Translations under genes and position numbers: made by a program | Notes under the pieces: model-generated | The model's input: the letters and a program-made list of their open reading frames with translations, nothing else | What the model was told of the DNA's origin: nothing | The model's database searches: none | Part shown: piece after piece, positions 10,760 to 22,052 of the stretch | Numbering within the stretch: the stretch's first letter is position 1 | How the letters are laid out: each line of letters opens with the position of its first letter | Origin: Choricystis sp. odSpoLacu1 | Lineage: Eukaryota > Chlorophyta > Trebouxiophyceae | DNA: 64,000 nt | Direction: 5' to 3' | Assembly (NCBI GenBank): GCA_958009055.1 | Contig: OY253656.1 | Location: forward strand, 310,001-374,000

Positions 10760-13700
10760 TCACAGATTCTCCAGAATGGCCCCCGTCAACACCACAAAGT
10801 CGCCGTCCGCCAGGGGGGTGTCGGGCGGCACCAGCCGATTGTTGACGTTGATGGCGACGGGGGGCGGGGGCGGCACGGGCGCGCGGTCGGCGCCGCGCGC
10901 GCTGGCGCCCACACCTGCTCCCACCGCCGCAAGCGCGGGCGCCGTCGTGTCCGCCTCGGGCGCGCGCTCCGCGGTCAGCGCGCCCGCCGTCATGCCCCGC
11001 CGCACGGAGGCGATGGCGCCCGGGGGCCACACCAGGACGAGCAGCTCCTCCGAGGAGGGCAGCTCGGTGGTGGTTGTTTCAGCGGGCGCACCATCACCCA
11101 CCCCGCGCCCGCCGCTCCCGCCCGCCTCCACGTCCTTGGTCCAGGCCAGCATGGCGCGCAGCAGGCGGATGCGGTCCCCCATGGCGGCAGAGACGGGGGA
11201 GGAGGTGGGCGGCGTGGTGGTGGCAGCGGCGGCAGGCGCGCCCGCGTCGCTGTCGCTGTCGTCGCCCCCACCAGACGGAGACACGGGGGCCACCGTCGTC
11301 GGCAGCACCCGCCCAAACGCGTCCACCCGGTGCCACCTCCCGTCCGAGGCGGGCACATACTCCTCCACCTTCGTGCGCAGGTCGCCCCGGCCGGGCGCGT
11401 CAAAGCCGCCCGCGACCGCGGCGGCAAGCAGTGCGTCCACCGCGGACCGCGGCACGGGCGCCCCCGCCAGGTCCAGGCGGGGGGCGACCCTCACCACGAC
11501 GAGGGCGGTGGGGGCTTTGCCGTCGGTGGGGGGGGGGGGTGACGCCCAGGACGGCGCCGAGCTGGAGTTTGCCGCCCGAGACGCGGACGACGGCGTCCCT
11601 GCGCTGCAGCCGCGGCGCGCCGCGCTCGCCCGCGCGCGGCGCGGGCACCGCGTCCGCCACGCCCGCCTCCTTGTAGGCCCAGTGGGCGGCGGCGCCCGTC
11701 TCGGCGGCCGCGTGTTGGGCGCCAGTGCGCAGCTGGACTTCAAAGGGGGCACACGTGGTCGCCCCCCCGCCGCCCGCGCGCAGACCCCCTGTCCACGACA
11801 GCCGTGTGCAGGGATTGATACCCCGACGGCTTGGGGGCCAGGATGTAGTCGTCATCCTCGCCCGCTATGGGGCGCCACAGGCGGCGCACGGTTGCGTGGA
11901 TGCGGTAGCAGGCAGCGACTGCGGAGGCACGGGAAGCAGCGCCATCGTCGTCGCCGTTGGTGTCCGCGCCGCGGGTGGCAGAGACAACCACCCTCAGCGC
12001 GCGCGCATCCAGCACTTCTTCGGGGGCGACCCCCTTGCGAGCCGCCTTGCGGGCGACGGAGGCGGCCGACTTGAGGCGGCCCGCGACGCGCACGTCCAAC
12101 CCCGTCGCCTGGCCGTCGACAGCCACCTCCCGCAGCAGGGCGCCTGCAGCGGTCCAGAGAGCGCCCAGGGCGGGCGGTGCGCACGGCCCCGTGGTGCAGG
12201 GGACGCCGTCTGCCGCGGCTGCTGCGGCTGCCGCCGCGGCCGCGCGCGCGCGCGTGCCCCCGCCCCTTTCCCCGGCGGTCGCTCAAAAGAGGTGACTGTG
12301 AACGGGGGCACGGTCACCAGCAGGGCCGCACACTCGGCGGCATCCCCCCCCAACGCGGCCGCGCCCGGGGGCAGGGGCCGGGGGGGGCGGGGGAGGCCCA
12401 GTGGCGGCGTCGAGGGAGGCGCGCAGTGCAGAGTAGGACTGTGGGTCTGACACAGCAAACGCCAAATCCTCCAGCTCGCCTTGGAGCGCAAACAGGCCCA
12501 GCCTGGCTGCCAGGGGCGCCCACACACGCTCTGTTTCGGCTGCAAGGGCGCCCCGCTTGGCGGGGGGGAGGGCCCATAGGGTGCGCATGTTGTGAAGGCG
12601 GTCTGCCAACTTGATGATTATGCACCGTGGATCAGAGACGGACGCGACGACGAGGGCACGCGCTGCGGCCGCGTCATCGTCGGCGGAGGAGCGGCGGAGC
12701 AGTTGGCACGCGCGGGAGAGGCGGGACACCGCGTCGACTAGCGAGCCGACGTCGTCCCCAAACTCCGCAGCGAGCGAAGCAGTCGAAATGGGTGTATCGT
12801 CCGGCACATCGTGCAGCAGAGCGGCCACGATGGCGGCGTCCGCCCCTGCGGCGGGAGTCGGGGGCGGGGCTGTCAACGCGGCCCAGGGGGAGGGCGGCGA
12901 CGCGGGGGACGGGGCCGCGCCATCAGCAAGCAGCGCTTCCACAATGGCCGCCGTCTCCACGCAGTGCGAGACGTAGGGCTCGCCCGACCTCCTAAACTGG
13001 CCGGCGTGGGCGGCGGCGGCGTAGGCGGCGGCCCGGCGGGCGAGGGGGGTGGCGAGCGCGATGGAGGCCGAGACGTCAACTCCATAAAGACAGGCGCCCC
13101 GGTTCGAACCAGCCAGCGGCGCACGCGCCGCGGGGGACGCGGACGCCAGCCTCGGCGGCGGCGGTGTCGTCGCCTCAGACTGGCGCCAACTGCCCCGGTC
13201 GCGCCGCCCCTGCCACGTGGTGGCTGCGGCGGCCGCAGCGGCTGCCGTCAGCAGGAGGGACCCATAGTAGGCCAGCACGGCGGAGGGGCCCGCCGCATGG
13301 GCGGCGGCGTGGGCGGCGGCCAGGGAGACGGCGGTGCGGGAGGCGACTTCGGCGGCGACCTGCGTGTGGTGGGGGGGCTTGGTCCGACTGCCGCTTGTGT
13401 GCGTGTGCGGAGGCATTCGCCACCGGACTCTCTCTCGCCCGCCACAACACCAGGGCACGCGCCTGCCCCTCGACACGTCCACACACACACGCGCGCAGAG
13501 CGCTTGCCCTGTGCCCGCACAGAAAGACACAGCGCCCGCGGTTTGGCGGAGCGGGGGCGCGGACACACACGCGTGCGCCCCGGGGCGCCCATTGAAGCAG
13601 GCAAGCCGCGCGCGCGCCTCCCGCCCTCGCTGCCCGCGCCTTGCTCGTCACACATGCGTGGTGTTATGCCCACTTTCTTGCCCCAGACATCCACGCACCT

Positions 13701-13830
13701 GGGCCTGCACCAACGCCGCGGCCGGTGTCACGGGGCGGGCGCGCCTCCGCCGCCTCAGCCGCCCGCTGGCCGCGTTCCTGACGCCCTTCAGCCGTGGGTG
13801 GCCGATGCCGGGCGCCACGGAGGGCGGCAT
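10760..13830 (-). CDS. RSH: RelA/SpoT homologue (RSH), (p)ppGpp synthetase/hydrolase, plastid
   Basis: Exon 1 (13830-13699) encodes 44 residues ending in a basic, transit-like leader (NAASGRLRRRRRARPVTPAA). Exon 2 runs from 13359 to the stop at 10760. Domain order is HD hydrolase (HAGQFRRSGEPYVSHCVETA, AALLHDVPDDTPIS, IIIKLADRLHNMRTLWALPP), then RelA synthetase (DDYILAPKPSGYQSLHTAVV, then APFEVQLRTGAQ), then a C-terminal TGS-like segment (INVNNRLVPPDTPLADGDFV). The enzyme makes and degrades the alarmone (p)ppGpp; plant and algal RSH proteins act in plastids. The usual HD-x-x-ED is HDVPDD here, a conservative change. The frame changes at a G run near 12350, a CG repeat near 12245, a G run near 11765 and a G10 run near 11530; these look like indels. 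One in-frame stop near 12290 falls in the shifted part. No ACT domain is seen. Confidence 0.88.
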
Positions 13831-13920
13831 GAGGGAGGAGAGGTGTGTGGCGAGGGAGAGAGGGGACGCCAAACAAAAGTGCGTTGAAGTGTGGTTTGCA
13901 GCGTCGACCCTCTGCTGTGT

Positions 13921-15054
13921 TCACCCCTCTTTCGCCCCGCTCAGCACGACCCACCCCTCCCGCACCTCGTCCACCACCAACCGCACACCCACAGCGTCAT
14001 AGGCAGCAATCACACGATCCGCCTGCGCCTCCAGCACGCCGCTGAGCGCGATGAGCGCGCCCGGCGCGGCGGCAGAGGCCAGGAGAGGGGCCAGTTCGGT
14101 CAGCGGCCCCGCCAACACGTTGGCAACCACCACATCAGCACCGCCCACCGGCAGTGCAGGCGGCAAGTGTGCAGGTGTTGGGTCCACAGCGATGGCCAGG
14201 ACAGCGCCTGCCACCCCGTTCGCGGCCGCCGTGTCGACCGTCGCGGATACAGCCTGTGGTTCGCAATCAGTGGCCACCACACGCGCCCCCCCCAACAACG
14301 CGGCTGCAGCGGCCAGGATGCCGGAACCGGACCCATAGTCCACGACCAGGCGGGCGGCAGCGAGGGTGTCGCGGTGGCGGGCGAGCCAGCCGACGCACAG
14401 CGCGGTCGTCGCGTGCGCGCCGGTGCCGAACGCCAACCCCGGCGTCACCCTCACAATGACGGCACCTTCAGCTGCTGCCGGCACGGCATCCCCCACGGGC
14501 ACAACCAACACGCCGGGCGCGGCGCACGTGGGTTCGAACGCGCCGCGCAGGGCGGCCTCCCACTCTGCGGCCGGGGCGGCAGTTGGAGCCGTCCACACGG
14601 GCGCTGGATTCACGCCCGCTGCTGCCGCCGCGGCCGCCATGACGCTTGTCACATTCACCCCAGGCGCCAGCACTGCGGTGACGGCGCACGTGGCCCACAG
14701 CGCGCGCGGCGCCGCACCGTCTGTGTATATGGGCGACTCTGCCCCGCCCTCCCTGTCCTCATCTAGAGTGACGCTCAAGCAGGCGGGGGCGCCAGCGCCA
14801 TCGTCTGCATAGAGCAGGGCGTCGGCTAACGCGTCGGCGTCGGCGGCGGGCAGGCCGGTCGCGGTGACGCGGAGGGGGTCGCCGTCGCTGCTGCCGTCGC
14901 CGCTGGTCGTCGCCGCTGCTGCCGCGGGTGGTGGGACCAGCCCGCGGCGGCCCCCGGTCAGAGGGGGACGCACCACCTCACGCCCCAGCAGCGTGCCTGA
15001 GCACGCAGCTCGGGCCAGGGGGAGGAGGAGGCGGTGGGGGGAGAGGAGCGGCAT
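13921..15054 (-). CDS. PRMA: Ribosomal protein L11 methyltransferase (PrmA), organellar
   Basis: One intronless frame of 377 residues from the ATG at 15054. The first 45 residues form a hydrophobic/basic leader suited to plastid or mitochondrial import (MPLLSPHRLLLPLARAACSG). The catalytic part shows the PrmA signatures: PGLAFGTGAHATTALCVGWL, the SAM-binding VVDYGSGSGILAAAAALLG with acidic VVATDCEPQA following, and VVVANVLAGPLTELAPLLAS, containing the N-x-L motif of the active site. The enzyme trimethylates ribosomal protein uL11. The gene lies downstream of RSH's start on the same strand (90 bases between the two coding regions), so its transcript probably ends inside the RSH promoter. Length and motifs fit the bacterial-type family. 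Confidence 0.92.
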   Translation of the reverse strand: MPLLSPHRLLLPLARAACSGTLLGREVVRPPLTGGRRGLVPPPAAAAATTSGDGSSDGDPLRVTATGLPAADADALADALLYADDGAGAPACLSVTLDEDREGGAESPIYTDGAAPRALWATCAVTAVLAPGVNVTSVMAAAAAAAGVNPAPVWTAPTAAPAAEWEAALRGAFEPTCAAPGVLVVPVGDAVPAAAEGAVIVRVTPGLAFGTGAHATTALCVGWLARHRDTLAAARLVVDYGSGSGILAAAAALLGGARVVATDCEPQAVSATVDTAAANGVAGAVLAIAVDPTPAHLPPALPVGGADVVVANVLAGPLTELAPLLASAAAPGALIALSGVLEAQADRVIAAYDAVGVRLVVDEVREGWVVLSGAKEG

Positions 15055-15106
15055 GTGGTCGAAGGGATGTGTGTGTGTTTCGTTTTTTTCACTCTCTCTC
15101 CCCTCT

Positions 15107-16556
15107 TCACGTCACCACCGCCGCCAACGCCGCGCGGGCACCATCCCCATCCCCCGCCTCCAGCGCGGCCAGAGCAGTCGTCATCCTGGCCATCGCGGTG
15201 GCGGCCTCACTCTGGGCCGCCGCCGCCGCCAGCCGCGCCGCGTCGAGCGCGGCTTGATCCGTCGCCACCACCGCGCCACACTCGCGCAGCGCGGCCAGCA
15301 GCAGCCCCAGCGTGACTGTGCCCGCCGTGGGCCTCGCCCGACGAGCGGGCGCAGGCCTCGCCCGCGCCTGCGGGGCGCGGGGCGCCTGGGCGGGGCGGCG
15401 GCGTGGCGCGGGCGCGGCGGGGGCGGGGGAGGGGCAGCCTTCGCCTTTGTGGGCTTGGGCGGCGGCGGTGGCGGCGCCCCCGCCAACCATTTGCCCACAA
15501 CCACGGTGCCATCCAGCTCCACCAGGCCGCCACCCAGGGATGTGCGGTCAGCCAGGGGGAGGGGGGTGTACCCAAAACTGTTGACCCACAGCTTTTTGAC
15601 GCCGCCCTGCGTTGCGGCCGGGACCACGATGCGGCGCACCCCCGCCGCCGTCAACAACGCTTCCAGCGTAGTCAGCAGGCGGCGGGCGTGCCCCTGCCTC
15701 CGGGCGCCGTCCCGGGTGGCGAGGAAGGGGAGCTCAGCGACGCGGGGGCCGTGGGCGCGCACCGCCGCGGCGCACAGGGGCGCGCCGCTGCTCCCGCGCC
15801 GCAGCAGGGCCACGTGGAAGCCGGCGTAGTCGCCGTCGGGGCCGGTGGACGCGCGGCAGACGAGGTCGGTGAGGTCGGCGCCCGATTCGAGGAGGACGGG
15901 GGCAAAGGCGGAGCGTAACACGGCGAGAGCAGCATCCACCGCGCCGCCACGGCCGCCGCCGCGGCCGCCGGAAGGGGTGGGGGCCACCAGTTGCAGCGTG
16001 TAGCCACCCTCCAGAGGGATGCGGGTGCGGGTGGCGTCGGTGAGGGTGGTGTGGACCTGTGTGTGGGGGGGTGGTGGTGGGAGGGCCAGGGGTGGGGGTG
16101 GGTGGGGGGGGGGGTGGGGTGGGGGGGTGGGGCGCCGCCTTGCCTCCCTCCACCTCAAACCAGCCTCGGACCCGCCTCGGCAACGCACACACACTCACCT
16201 TTTGACATTCCTGTGTGTGGCGGGCAGAGTGGGGGGGAGGGGGTGAGCGGGGGGTGGGGGCGCAAAAAAGCACACGCGCGCACGCGTTTTCCGCTCTTTC
16301 CCTGCCCTCGGCCACCCCTCCCCCCCACCCCTCTCACCTCGCCACAAAACCAGGGCGCATCCACCATGTCTTCATCCAGCTCCTCCACCCCCAGGGCGGC
16401 GGCTTCACAGGCGGCGTGGGTGCCCACGTCGCCGCACGCGGTGCAGAGGACGAGGGTGCGGGGGCCAAAGCCGGAGGTCAGGAAGTCGGTGCCGCCGCAG
16501 TGGATGCAGGGTTCGCCGGGGTCGGCGGGGTCGGGGGGAGGGGTGGGGGTGGCCAT
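15107..16556 (-). CDS. PHD-finger protein with GNAT acetyltransferase domain
   Basis: Exon 1 (16556-16338) encodes a PHD finger: CIHCGGTDFLTSGFGPRTLV, then LCTACGDVGTHAACE and APWFCGE. A 12-nt micro-exon (16210-16199, ECQK) completes it, so the spliced end reads WFCGEECQKVHTTL. Exon 3 (from 16056) holds a GNAT-like domain: GFHVALLRRGSSGAPLCAAA, then VAELPFLATRDGARRQGHAR with the Q/R-x-x-G-x-A acetyl-CoA loop, and VKKLWVNSFGYTPL near its end. Plants have similar PHD-GNAT proteins, such as the histone acetyltransferase IDM1. A Pro/Lys linker follows. The frame shifts in a C-rich run near 15440, after which a helical tail (RPTAGTVTLGLLLAALRECG) reaches the stop at 15107. Only 52 bases separate it from PrmA. 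Histone acetylation is inferred from family resemblance. Confidence 0.82.
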
Positions 16557-17275
16557 GGTTGGGTGTGGGTGTGTGGGCGTGTGGAGAGAACGAGACGGCG
16601 AGTGTGTGTGCGTTGAGTTTTTTTGTTTTCTCCCACCCCACTCTCAACTTTTTGCGTGTTGCGTGTTTTGTGTGCGTTGTTTGCACGTTTCGCGGGTGTG
16701 GAAAAGAGACGGCGGGAGGGGGGGTGCACCCCGCCCGCCGTCTCTCTCTCTGGAGGAGGGAACAAAAGCACAGCGCTCGACACAAAAAACCCGTGGATGA
16801 AAAAAAAGTTGGCACCCGCCCCACACACCCCACCGTCGTTGGTTTTGGGTCACAGACCGCCCCCACACGTCTCCCCAAATAAAGCGAAAAAAAGGGGGGG
16901 GGACACGAAATCCAGTTCTCTCGTAGATAAAAAAAAGAATAAAAAGGAAAAAAAAAAACGCCCGCCCGATAATCGATGGTTTGTTGTGTGTTTTCGCGAG
17001 CCCCTCCTCCTCACGCGCGCCTCTCACCAAACGCGCCCTCCCCACACAGATTTTTTTTCTCTCTCTAAAAAAAAGGGGGAAAAAAGGGGCAGCAAAAAAG
17101 CGGAAACAGGGGAATGTGTGGGCAAAGATGAAAAAAGAAAGGGGCGGTCGAGTGCGCGCGGTTTTTGCGGGTGGGGCGCGCTTAAGGCGGAGGGTGGGAT
17201 CAATCAACAGCCAGAGAAATCACACACGCGCAGCAGAGAAGAGCGAAGACTGAGAAAGGGATTCACACCCCCATT
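16557..17275. other. Intergenic region, A-rich and low complexity
   Basis: It lies between the start of the PHD-GNAT gene and the stop of KCS, both on the minus strand, so it should contain the KCS 3' UTR and the PHD-GNAT promoter. Long A runs and A/G-rich sequence around 16860-17110 stand out from the GC-rich surroundings. No RNA gene or coding frame was recognised. Confidence 0.5.
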
Positions 17276-19502
17276 TCAGTACGCCTCCCAGCACGGGTGC
17301 GCCGACCGCTGCGACTTAATCGCCTTCCAGCACGCCGAGTTGCACTTGAACCCGCCCCCAAAGCCCAGCTGCCACACGCGGTCCCCCTTCTTCACGCCCT
17401 GCATGTGCTCGATGTTGGCCAGAATGTACCACGTGGACGCGGCGGACGTGTTGCCAAAGCGGAAGAGGGTGTCTTTGGAGGGGGCGGCGAGCTCGGGGGT
17501 GAGGCCAAGCGCTTTCTCCAGCTCGTCGATGACGCCGCGGCCACCCGTGTGCAGGAGGAAGTGTTCGAACGCCTTTTTGAAGTCGGGGACGTAGGCCTTG
17601 TTGCGGGCGCACTTGAGGAGCTCGGTCACAGGCAGGACGCGGGGGCCGAGGGCCGTGATGTTGGCTTTCAGCGCGCGGCCGGCGACCTCGACCACGTTTT
17701 TGCGCAGGAAGACGCCCATGATGCCGGCGTCGTCCTCGCCGTTGCCCATGCAGCGGTAGGCATCGTCCTCGCACCCCAGGTGGGTGCGCTCGGTGTCGGT
17801 GAGGACGTACTTGGAGCGGGCGATGTCGGCGGAGTGGTTGGTCATGATGGCGGCCGCGCCGCCGAGGCGGAACAGGCAGTTGACCACCAGCATGGAGCGG
17901 TCTTCACCCACGTACCAGTTGTTGGTGATGTTCTCGTGGTTGACGACCAGGATGCGGCGGTTGGGCAGGGCCTAGGGTTGGTGTGCGGGGTGGGTGGGTG
18001 AGGGTGGGGTTGGTGAAAAAGAAAAGAAAAAACGATCGACACCACACACCAACTCTCTCTCTCTCCCACACACACACGCACCTTCAACAGGTGCTTGGCC
18101 AGGTCGATGCAGACCAGGGAGGAGGAGCACCCCATGCCCGCTATCGAGTAGGTGAGCACGTCCTTGCGCATCTTGAACTTGTTGACGATCATGGCGGCCA
18201 TGGAGGGCGTCGGGGCGAAGCAGGAGCAGGACGTGATGACGATGTCGATCTGGGTGGTGGTGTGGTGGGGGTGTTTTTTTTTTTTTGGTGAGTTGAGAGG
18301 TCTGAGGCAAAGAAAAACACGACACAACCTCTTCCCCGCTCTCTCTCCTCTCTTCCCACCTTTTGCGCCGCGATGCCCGTCTTGGCCAGCACATTCTCCA
18401 CAATGTCAAACATGACCATCTCCGTCTCCTGGATGGCGTCCGCCAGCGTGGTGCGGGTGGCGCCGTCCTTCATCGCCATGATGCCGTCCGACAGCCCCGT
18501 CTCGTCGCCCAGGCCGGAGCGGTCCATGATGGCCTTTTGGAATTCAACATTCTCGGGGGAGAACAGTTTCTTGGATGCCATGGCCTCCGTCACAAACGCG
18601 CGCGACGTGCGCAGGCGGGCGGGGGGGCGGTAGCAGAAGAAGTCGAGCAGGTAGGACTTCTTGGAAGGGACGCCGGGCAGGGGGCGCCCCATGAGCACGT
18701 GAGCAGCGGCCAGGGCCAGCAGGGTGACCAGGGCGGCGGTGGCGGCCTGAGTGGAGAGTGGTGGGGAGGGAGAGGGAGGGGTGGAGGGTGTGGGTGGAGC
18801 GAGCGAGAGCGCGCGTGCGCGGCATGGCGGTTTGGTTTGCGCTGGTGTGGCGGCCTGGAGAGAGAGAGGAGTCACGCCCTGTTGTGTCCCTCCCACCCAC
18901 CCACCCTCAAACACACTCACCAGCTGCACCGACGACATGGTCGACAGCACGTCCGCGGCGGCGGCCACAGTGGGGGCGGCGGCGGCGAGCTGGGCCTGTG
19001 GGGTGGGGAGGAGGGAGAGCGGGTGAGAAAAAAACGTCGCGGCTGGCCAGGGTTGTGGCCCTTCACCCAATGTGGCCCTCTCCCTCTCTCGCTCACGCCC
19101 CGCCGTCTCTCTTCCCCCAGCCACAGGCCGCGGCCTGGGCGTGTGGCGCGATTGCGCAGCCGAGCGAAAGCTCACAGGGGCGCGCGCCCGCGCAGAGGCA
19201 GGGGCCGCGTCACCCCACTCGCATGTCTGCGCTCCGCGCCCCGCCATAGTGCCTCCGCCCGGCCCCCTCCCCCGCCGCGCCACCATAACTGCCCTCCCCA
19301 CGCGCACTGTGTGGCTCACAGGTGGCCGCGAGGGAGCAGTTGGGCGGGAAAGCGGGCTCCCTTGACGCGCGTGCCAGGGGAGAGGGGCGTGCGGTTTGTC
19401 GGTTGGCCGCGGGGGAGCGATTGCTTTCCCTCCTCCTCAACTCACCTTGTAGGCGGCCACAGCCACGGCCGCCAGGGCAACACGACCGAGGGAGAAGTCC
19501 AT
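17276..19502 (-). CDS. KCS: 3-ketoacyl-CoA synthase (FAE1/KCS type)
   Basis: Five exons in phase 0 (19502-19446, 18995-18921, 18746-18360, 18249-18082, 17971-17276) give 460 residues. Two N-terminal hydrophobic segments (GRVALAAVAVAAYK region and TAALVTLLALAAAHVLM) match the ER anchor of the family. Next comes KKSYLLDFFCYRPPARLRTS. The catalytic Cys is in YSIAGMGCSSSLVCIDLAKH; NNWYVGEDRSMLVVNCLFRL and FLLHTGGRGVIDELEKALGL with its His are intact, as is the Asn in FRFGNTSAASTWYILANIE. Where plant KCS usually reads HRFGNTS, the His is Phe here. The enzyme condenses malonyl-CoA with long acyl-CoA in very-long-chain fatty acid elongation. A 5' UTR intron (19683-19507) is suggested by a matching donor and acceptor just upstream of the ATG. 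Confidence 0.93.
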
Positions 19503-20249
19503 AGCTCCTGGGGTAGAGAGAGGGGTGGAGGCAGAGGGGGTGTGAGGGCGCGCAGGAGAGGAGCGCGAGCGCATTGGCGCCACGTTTGTGGCCTTTTCGC
19601 GGCAAAGGCCTGTCCCACGCCCTGGCCCCTCTGCGCCCGCCCTGGTTGCAGCCTGCGAGAGGCAGCACGTCCTCCAACACTCACCTTGATCTGCGGGGGG
19701 GGGAAGTGGCAGGGAAAGGAGGCGGAGGAAAAGGGAAGAAAGAAGGAATGGGTGTGTGTCTGTGAGGAGTGGGGTGAGCCGTGAATGTAAAAGGCCGCTT
19801 GGGCGTGTGTGTGTGTGTTGACGCGGTCACAGGTGCACCCTCACACACACACACACACAAGTGTGTGTCTCACGCTAAAGTGAGGCAACCGTTGGGCGTG
19901 GGGGTGGTCACGCACCACCCCACACTAGTGCGTGCGATGTGGCAGACGGTGACGCCCCCACCCCACCCCACGCCCCCCGTTTCCGACGCGACCCCAGGGG
20001 TGCAGCTGGCGCCCCTGATGAGTGGCTGAGGGTGTACAGAGACGTGATAGGTGGGGGCGGGGGCGAGTGGCGCCGTGAGGACATGCATCCAGGGCGCCTG
20101 TGGGAGACGGAGCGAAGCACACCACACACACCAAAGCGACCAGCCGCCTACACGCCTCACCTCACACACACGCTGCACGTTTGTTTATCATCAATCACAG
20201 CAATTACACAAACACACGCACACCCTGTTTTCCCCCCTTTTTTTGACTC
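19503..20249. other. Intergenic region with probable KCS 5' UTR intron
   Basis: It sits between the KCS start and the stop of the ODA1-like gene, both on the minus strand. A GTGAGT donor at 19683 (minus) and a CAG acceptor at 19507 suggest a 5' UTR intron of KCS. CA/TG dinucleotide tracts occur near 19805-19870. No other gene is seen. Confidence 0.45.
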
Positions 20250-22052
20250 TCACGCTCCGACTTCTGTCGCGCGGCGAGCCAGCGCTGCACGCACCGCGTC
20301 CCCCCCCACCAGGGCCAGCCCTCCACCCGTGGACAGGGGCGGCAGAGGTGCGATGAAGGCCATCGGCTTGACGACAGGGTGCGGTTTGGGGGTTGGGGCT
20401 GGCTTGGCTGTAGGCGGCGCGCTGCGGCCGCCGCTCCCAACCCGCGCCACCAGCTCCACCACGCGCGCCTCCAGCGCGGCCAGGCACACGTCCATCGTGT
20501 TGTCGTCAGCGTCTGCGGTCGGTGCCCCCCCCCCCCGCCGCCTGCACGGCGGCCGCGGCGGCGACTGCGAGCCGCGCTTGCGCCGCGCGCGCGTCGGCCG
20601 CGCGCGCAGACGCCACGCCTGCAGCCGCGATCGCCGCGTCAGCCGCGGACGTCAGGGCGGTCACGCGGTCGCGTGCAGTAGCTGCAGCCACCGCGCGAGC
20701 CTTCGCCTCGGCCGCCGCGTCGGCCGCCGCGCGGCGCGCCGCCGCGCGCGCGGCCGCAGCTGCGGCCGCGACGCGCGCGGTGTAGGAAAACAACGCTGCC
20801 CCCGCCGCCCCCGTCGCCTCAAACAGGGCCACCGCTTGTTCGCCTGACGCCGCCCCCGTGACCGCCAGCACGCGGTCCAAGTCGATCTGAGCTTTGGCGA
20901 GGTGTGCCGCTGCCTCGGTTGCGGTGATGCCACCGCCACCACCCTTGCCTTTCCCACCCCGCCCCAGCGTGGACCGGCGACTGTCGGTCGTCAGATGTGA
21001 TGACGACGACGCGCGCGCCGACGGCGTGGCAGAGGGGCGGGCAGAGCCAGACGCGCGCGTGCTGTCTCCGCCGCCGCCGCCGCCTGCGGCCAGGGCTGCC
21101 GCCCTCGCGCGCTCCGCCCCGGCAGCCGCGTGTCGGGCGGCACGAGCCGTGCGCAACGACTCCACGCGCGCCGTGGCGGCCGCCCACGCGGCGTCGGCCG
21201 CGGCGGCAGCGCGATCGGCACGCGCCACTGCGGCCGTGGCCGCTGACGCCGCCGCGTCCCGGCCCGCCAGCTCGGCCGCCGCGTCGCGCAGCACGGAGGC
21301 GGCGGTGTTGCGGGCGGCTGAAGCACGAGCGTCGGCGGCGCCGACGGCGCCTGCCAACACTTGAGCCGTGCGGCGCAGAGCGTCCACTCTCGCCCGCCGC
21401 GCCGCCGCCCCCGCGCGGGCGGCGGCCCCCCGGGAGGCGACGCGGTGCAGGGCGTCCTCCAGGCGGGCCGCTTCCGAGGCGGCGGTGGCCGCCGCGGCGG
21501 CAGCGGCGGCGGGGGTGGACGCAGGATCAGCGCGCGCGGACGCAAGTGCCGCCTCCGCCGTCGCCGCCTCCTCCCGGGCGGCGTCCACGGCAGCTTGTTC
21601 AGCGCCCAGGGCGCGGTCGAGGCGGGCGCCTTCACGCTCCAGGGAGGCGATGGTGGCGGCGGCAGTGGGGGAAGTGAGGGCGGAGGCGGCCGCGGCGGCC
21701 GCGGCCGCGGCTTCGGCGCGCAGGGTGTCGTTGGCGGCGCGCAGTTTGGCGATGGAGGCGCTGTGGGAGGGAGGATAGCGTGTGGGCTGTTTTGTGAGCG
21801 ACGGGGGGGTGGGGGACGAAGAGGATGTTTTTTGCGGACCCCCCTCTGCTCCTCTTCCCCCCTCTCTTTTCACTCATACCGTTTGCGGCGCAACACGTCG
21901 GCCGACAGACTGACGGTGGCCGCGGAGGCGGCTGGCGCACGGGCGACTGTGTGTGTGGGGGGGGTGGGGGAAGGGGTTGGTTTTTTGGGTGGCAGCCCTT
22001 CCTCTCTGCTGCTTCTTCACGCTGTGTGCGCGCTGGGAAACGCACCAGCCAT
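20250..22052 (-). CDS. Outer dynein arm docking complex protein, ODA1/DC2 (CCDC63/114) type
   Basis: A 7-nt first coding exon (22052-22046, ATGGCTG), a 67-nt exon (21946-21880) and a long exon (21760-20250) give about 525 residues of almost continuous Ala-rich coiled coil. The family shows in the N-terminal LRRKRASIAKLRAANDTLRA, the middle LEDALHRVASRGAAARAGAA with RVDALRRTAQVLAG, and the C-terminal conserved stretch QIDLDRVLAVTGAASGEQAV followed by ALFEATGAAGAALFSYTARV, which parallels the kIQaaTGi...lFnYvnEl block of ODA1. Related proteins fix outer dynein arms on axonemal doublets, so the organism should have motile flagella. A run of 12 G/C at about 20527 breaks the frame; beyond it DDNTMDVCLAALEARVVELV continues to the stop. 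A divergent promoter is shared with the EXS gene. The family call rests on a degenerate but ordered match. Confidence 0.7.

Noticed and set aside
19805..19870. CA/TG dinucleotide tract as a possible functional repeat
   Set aside because: Similar short CA/TG tracts are common in introns and UTRs throughout the window.
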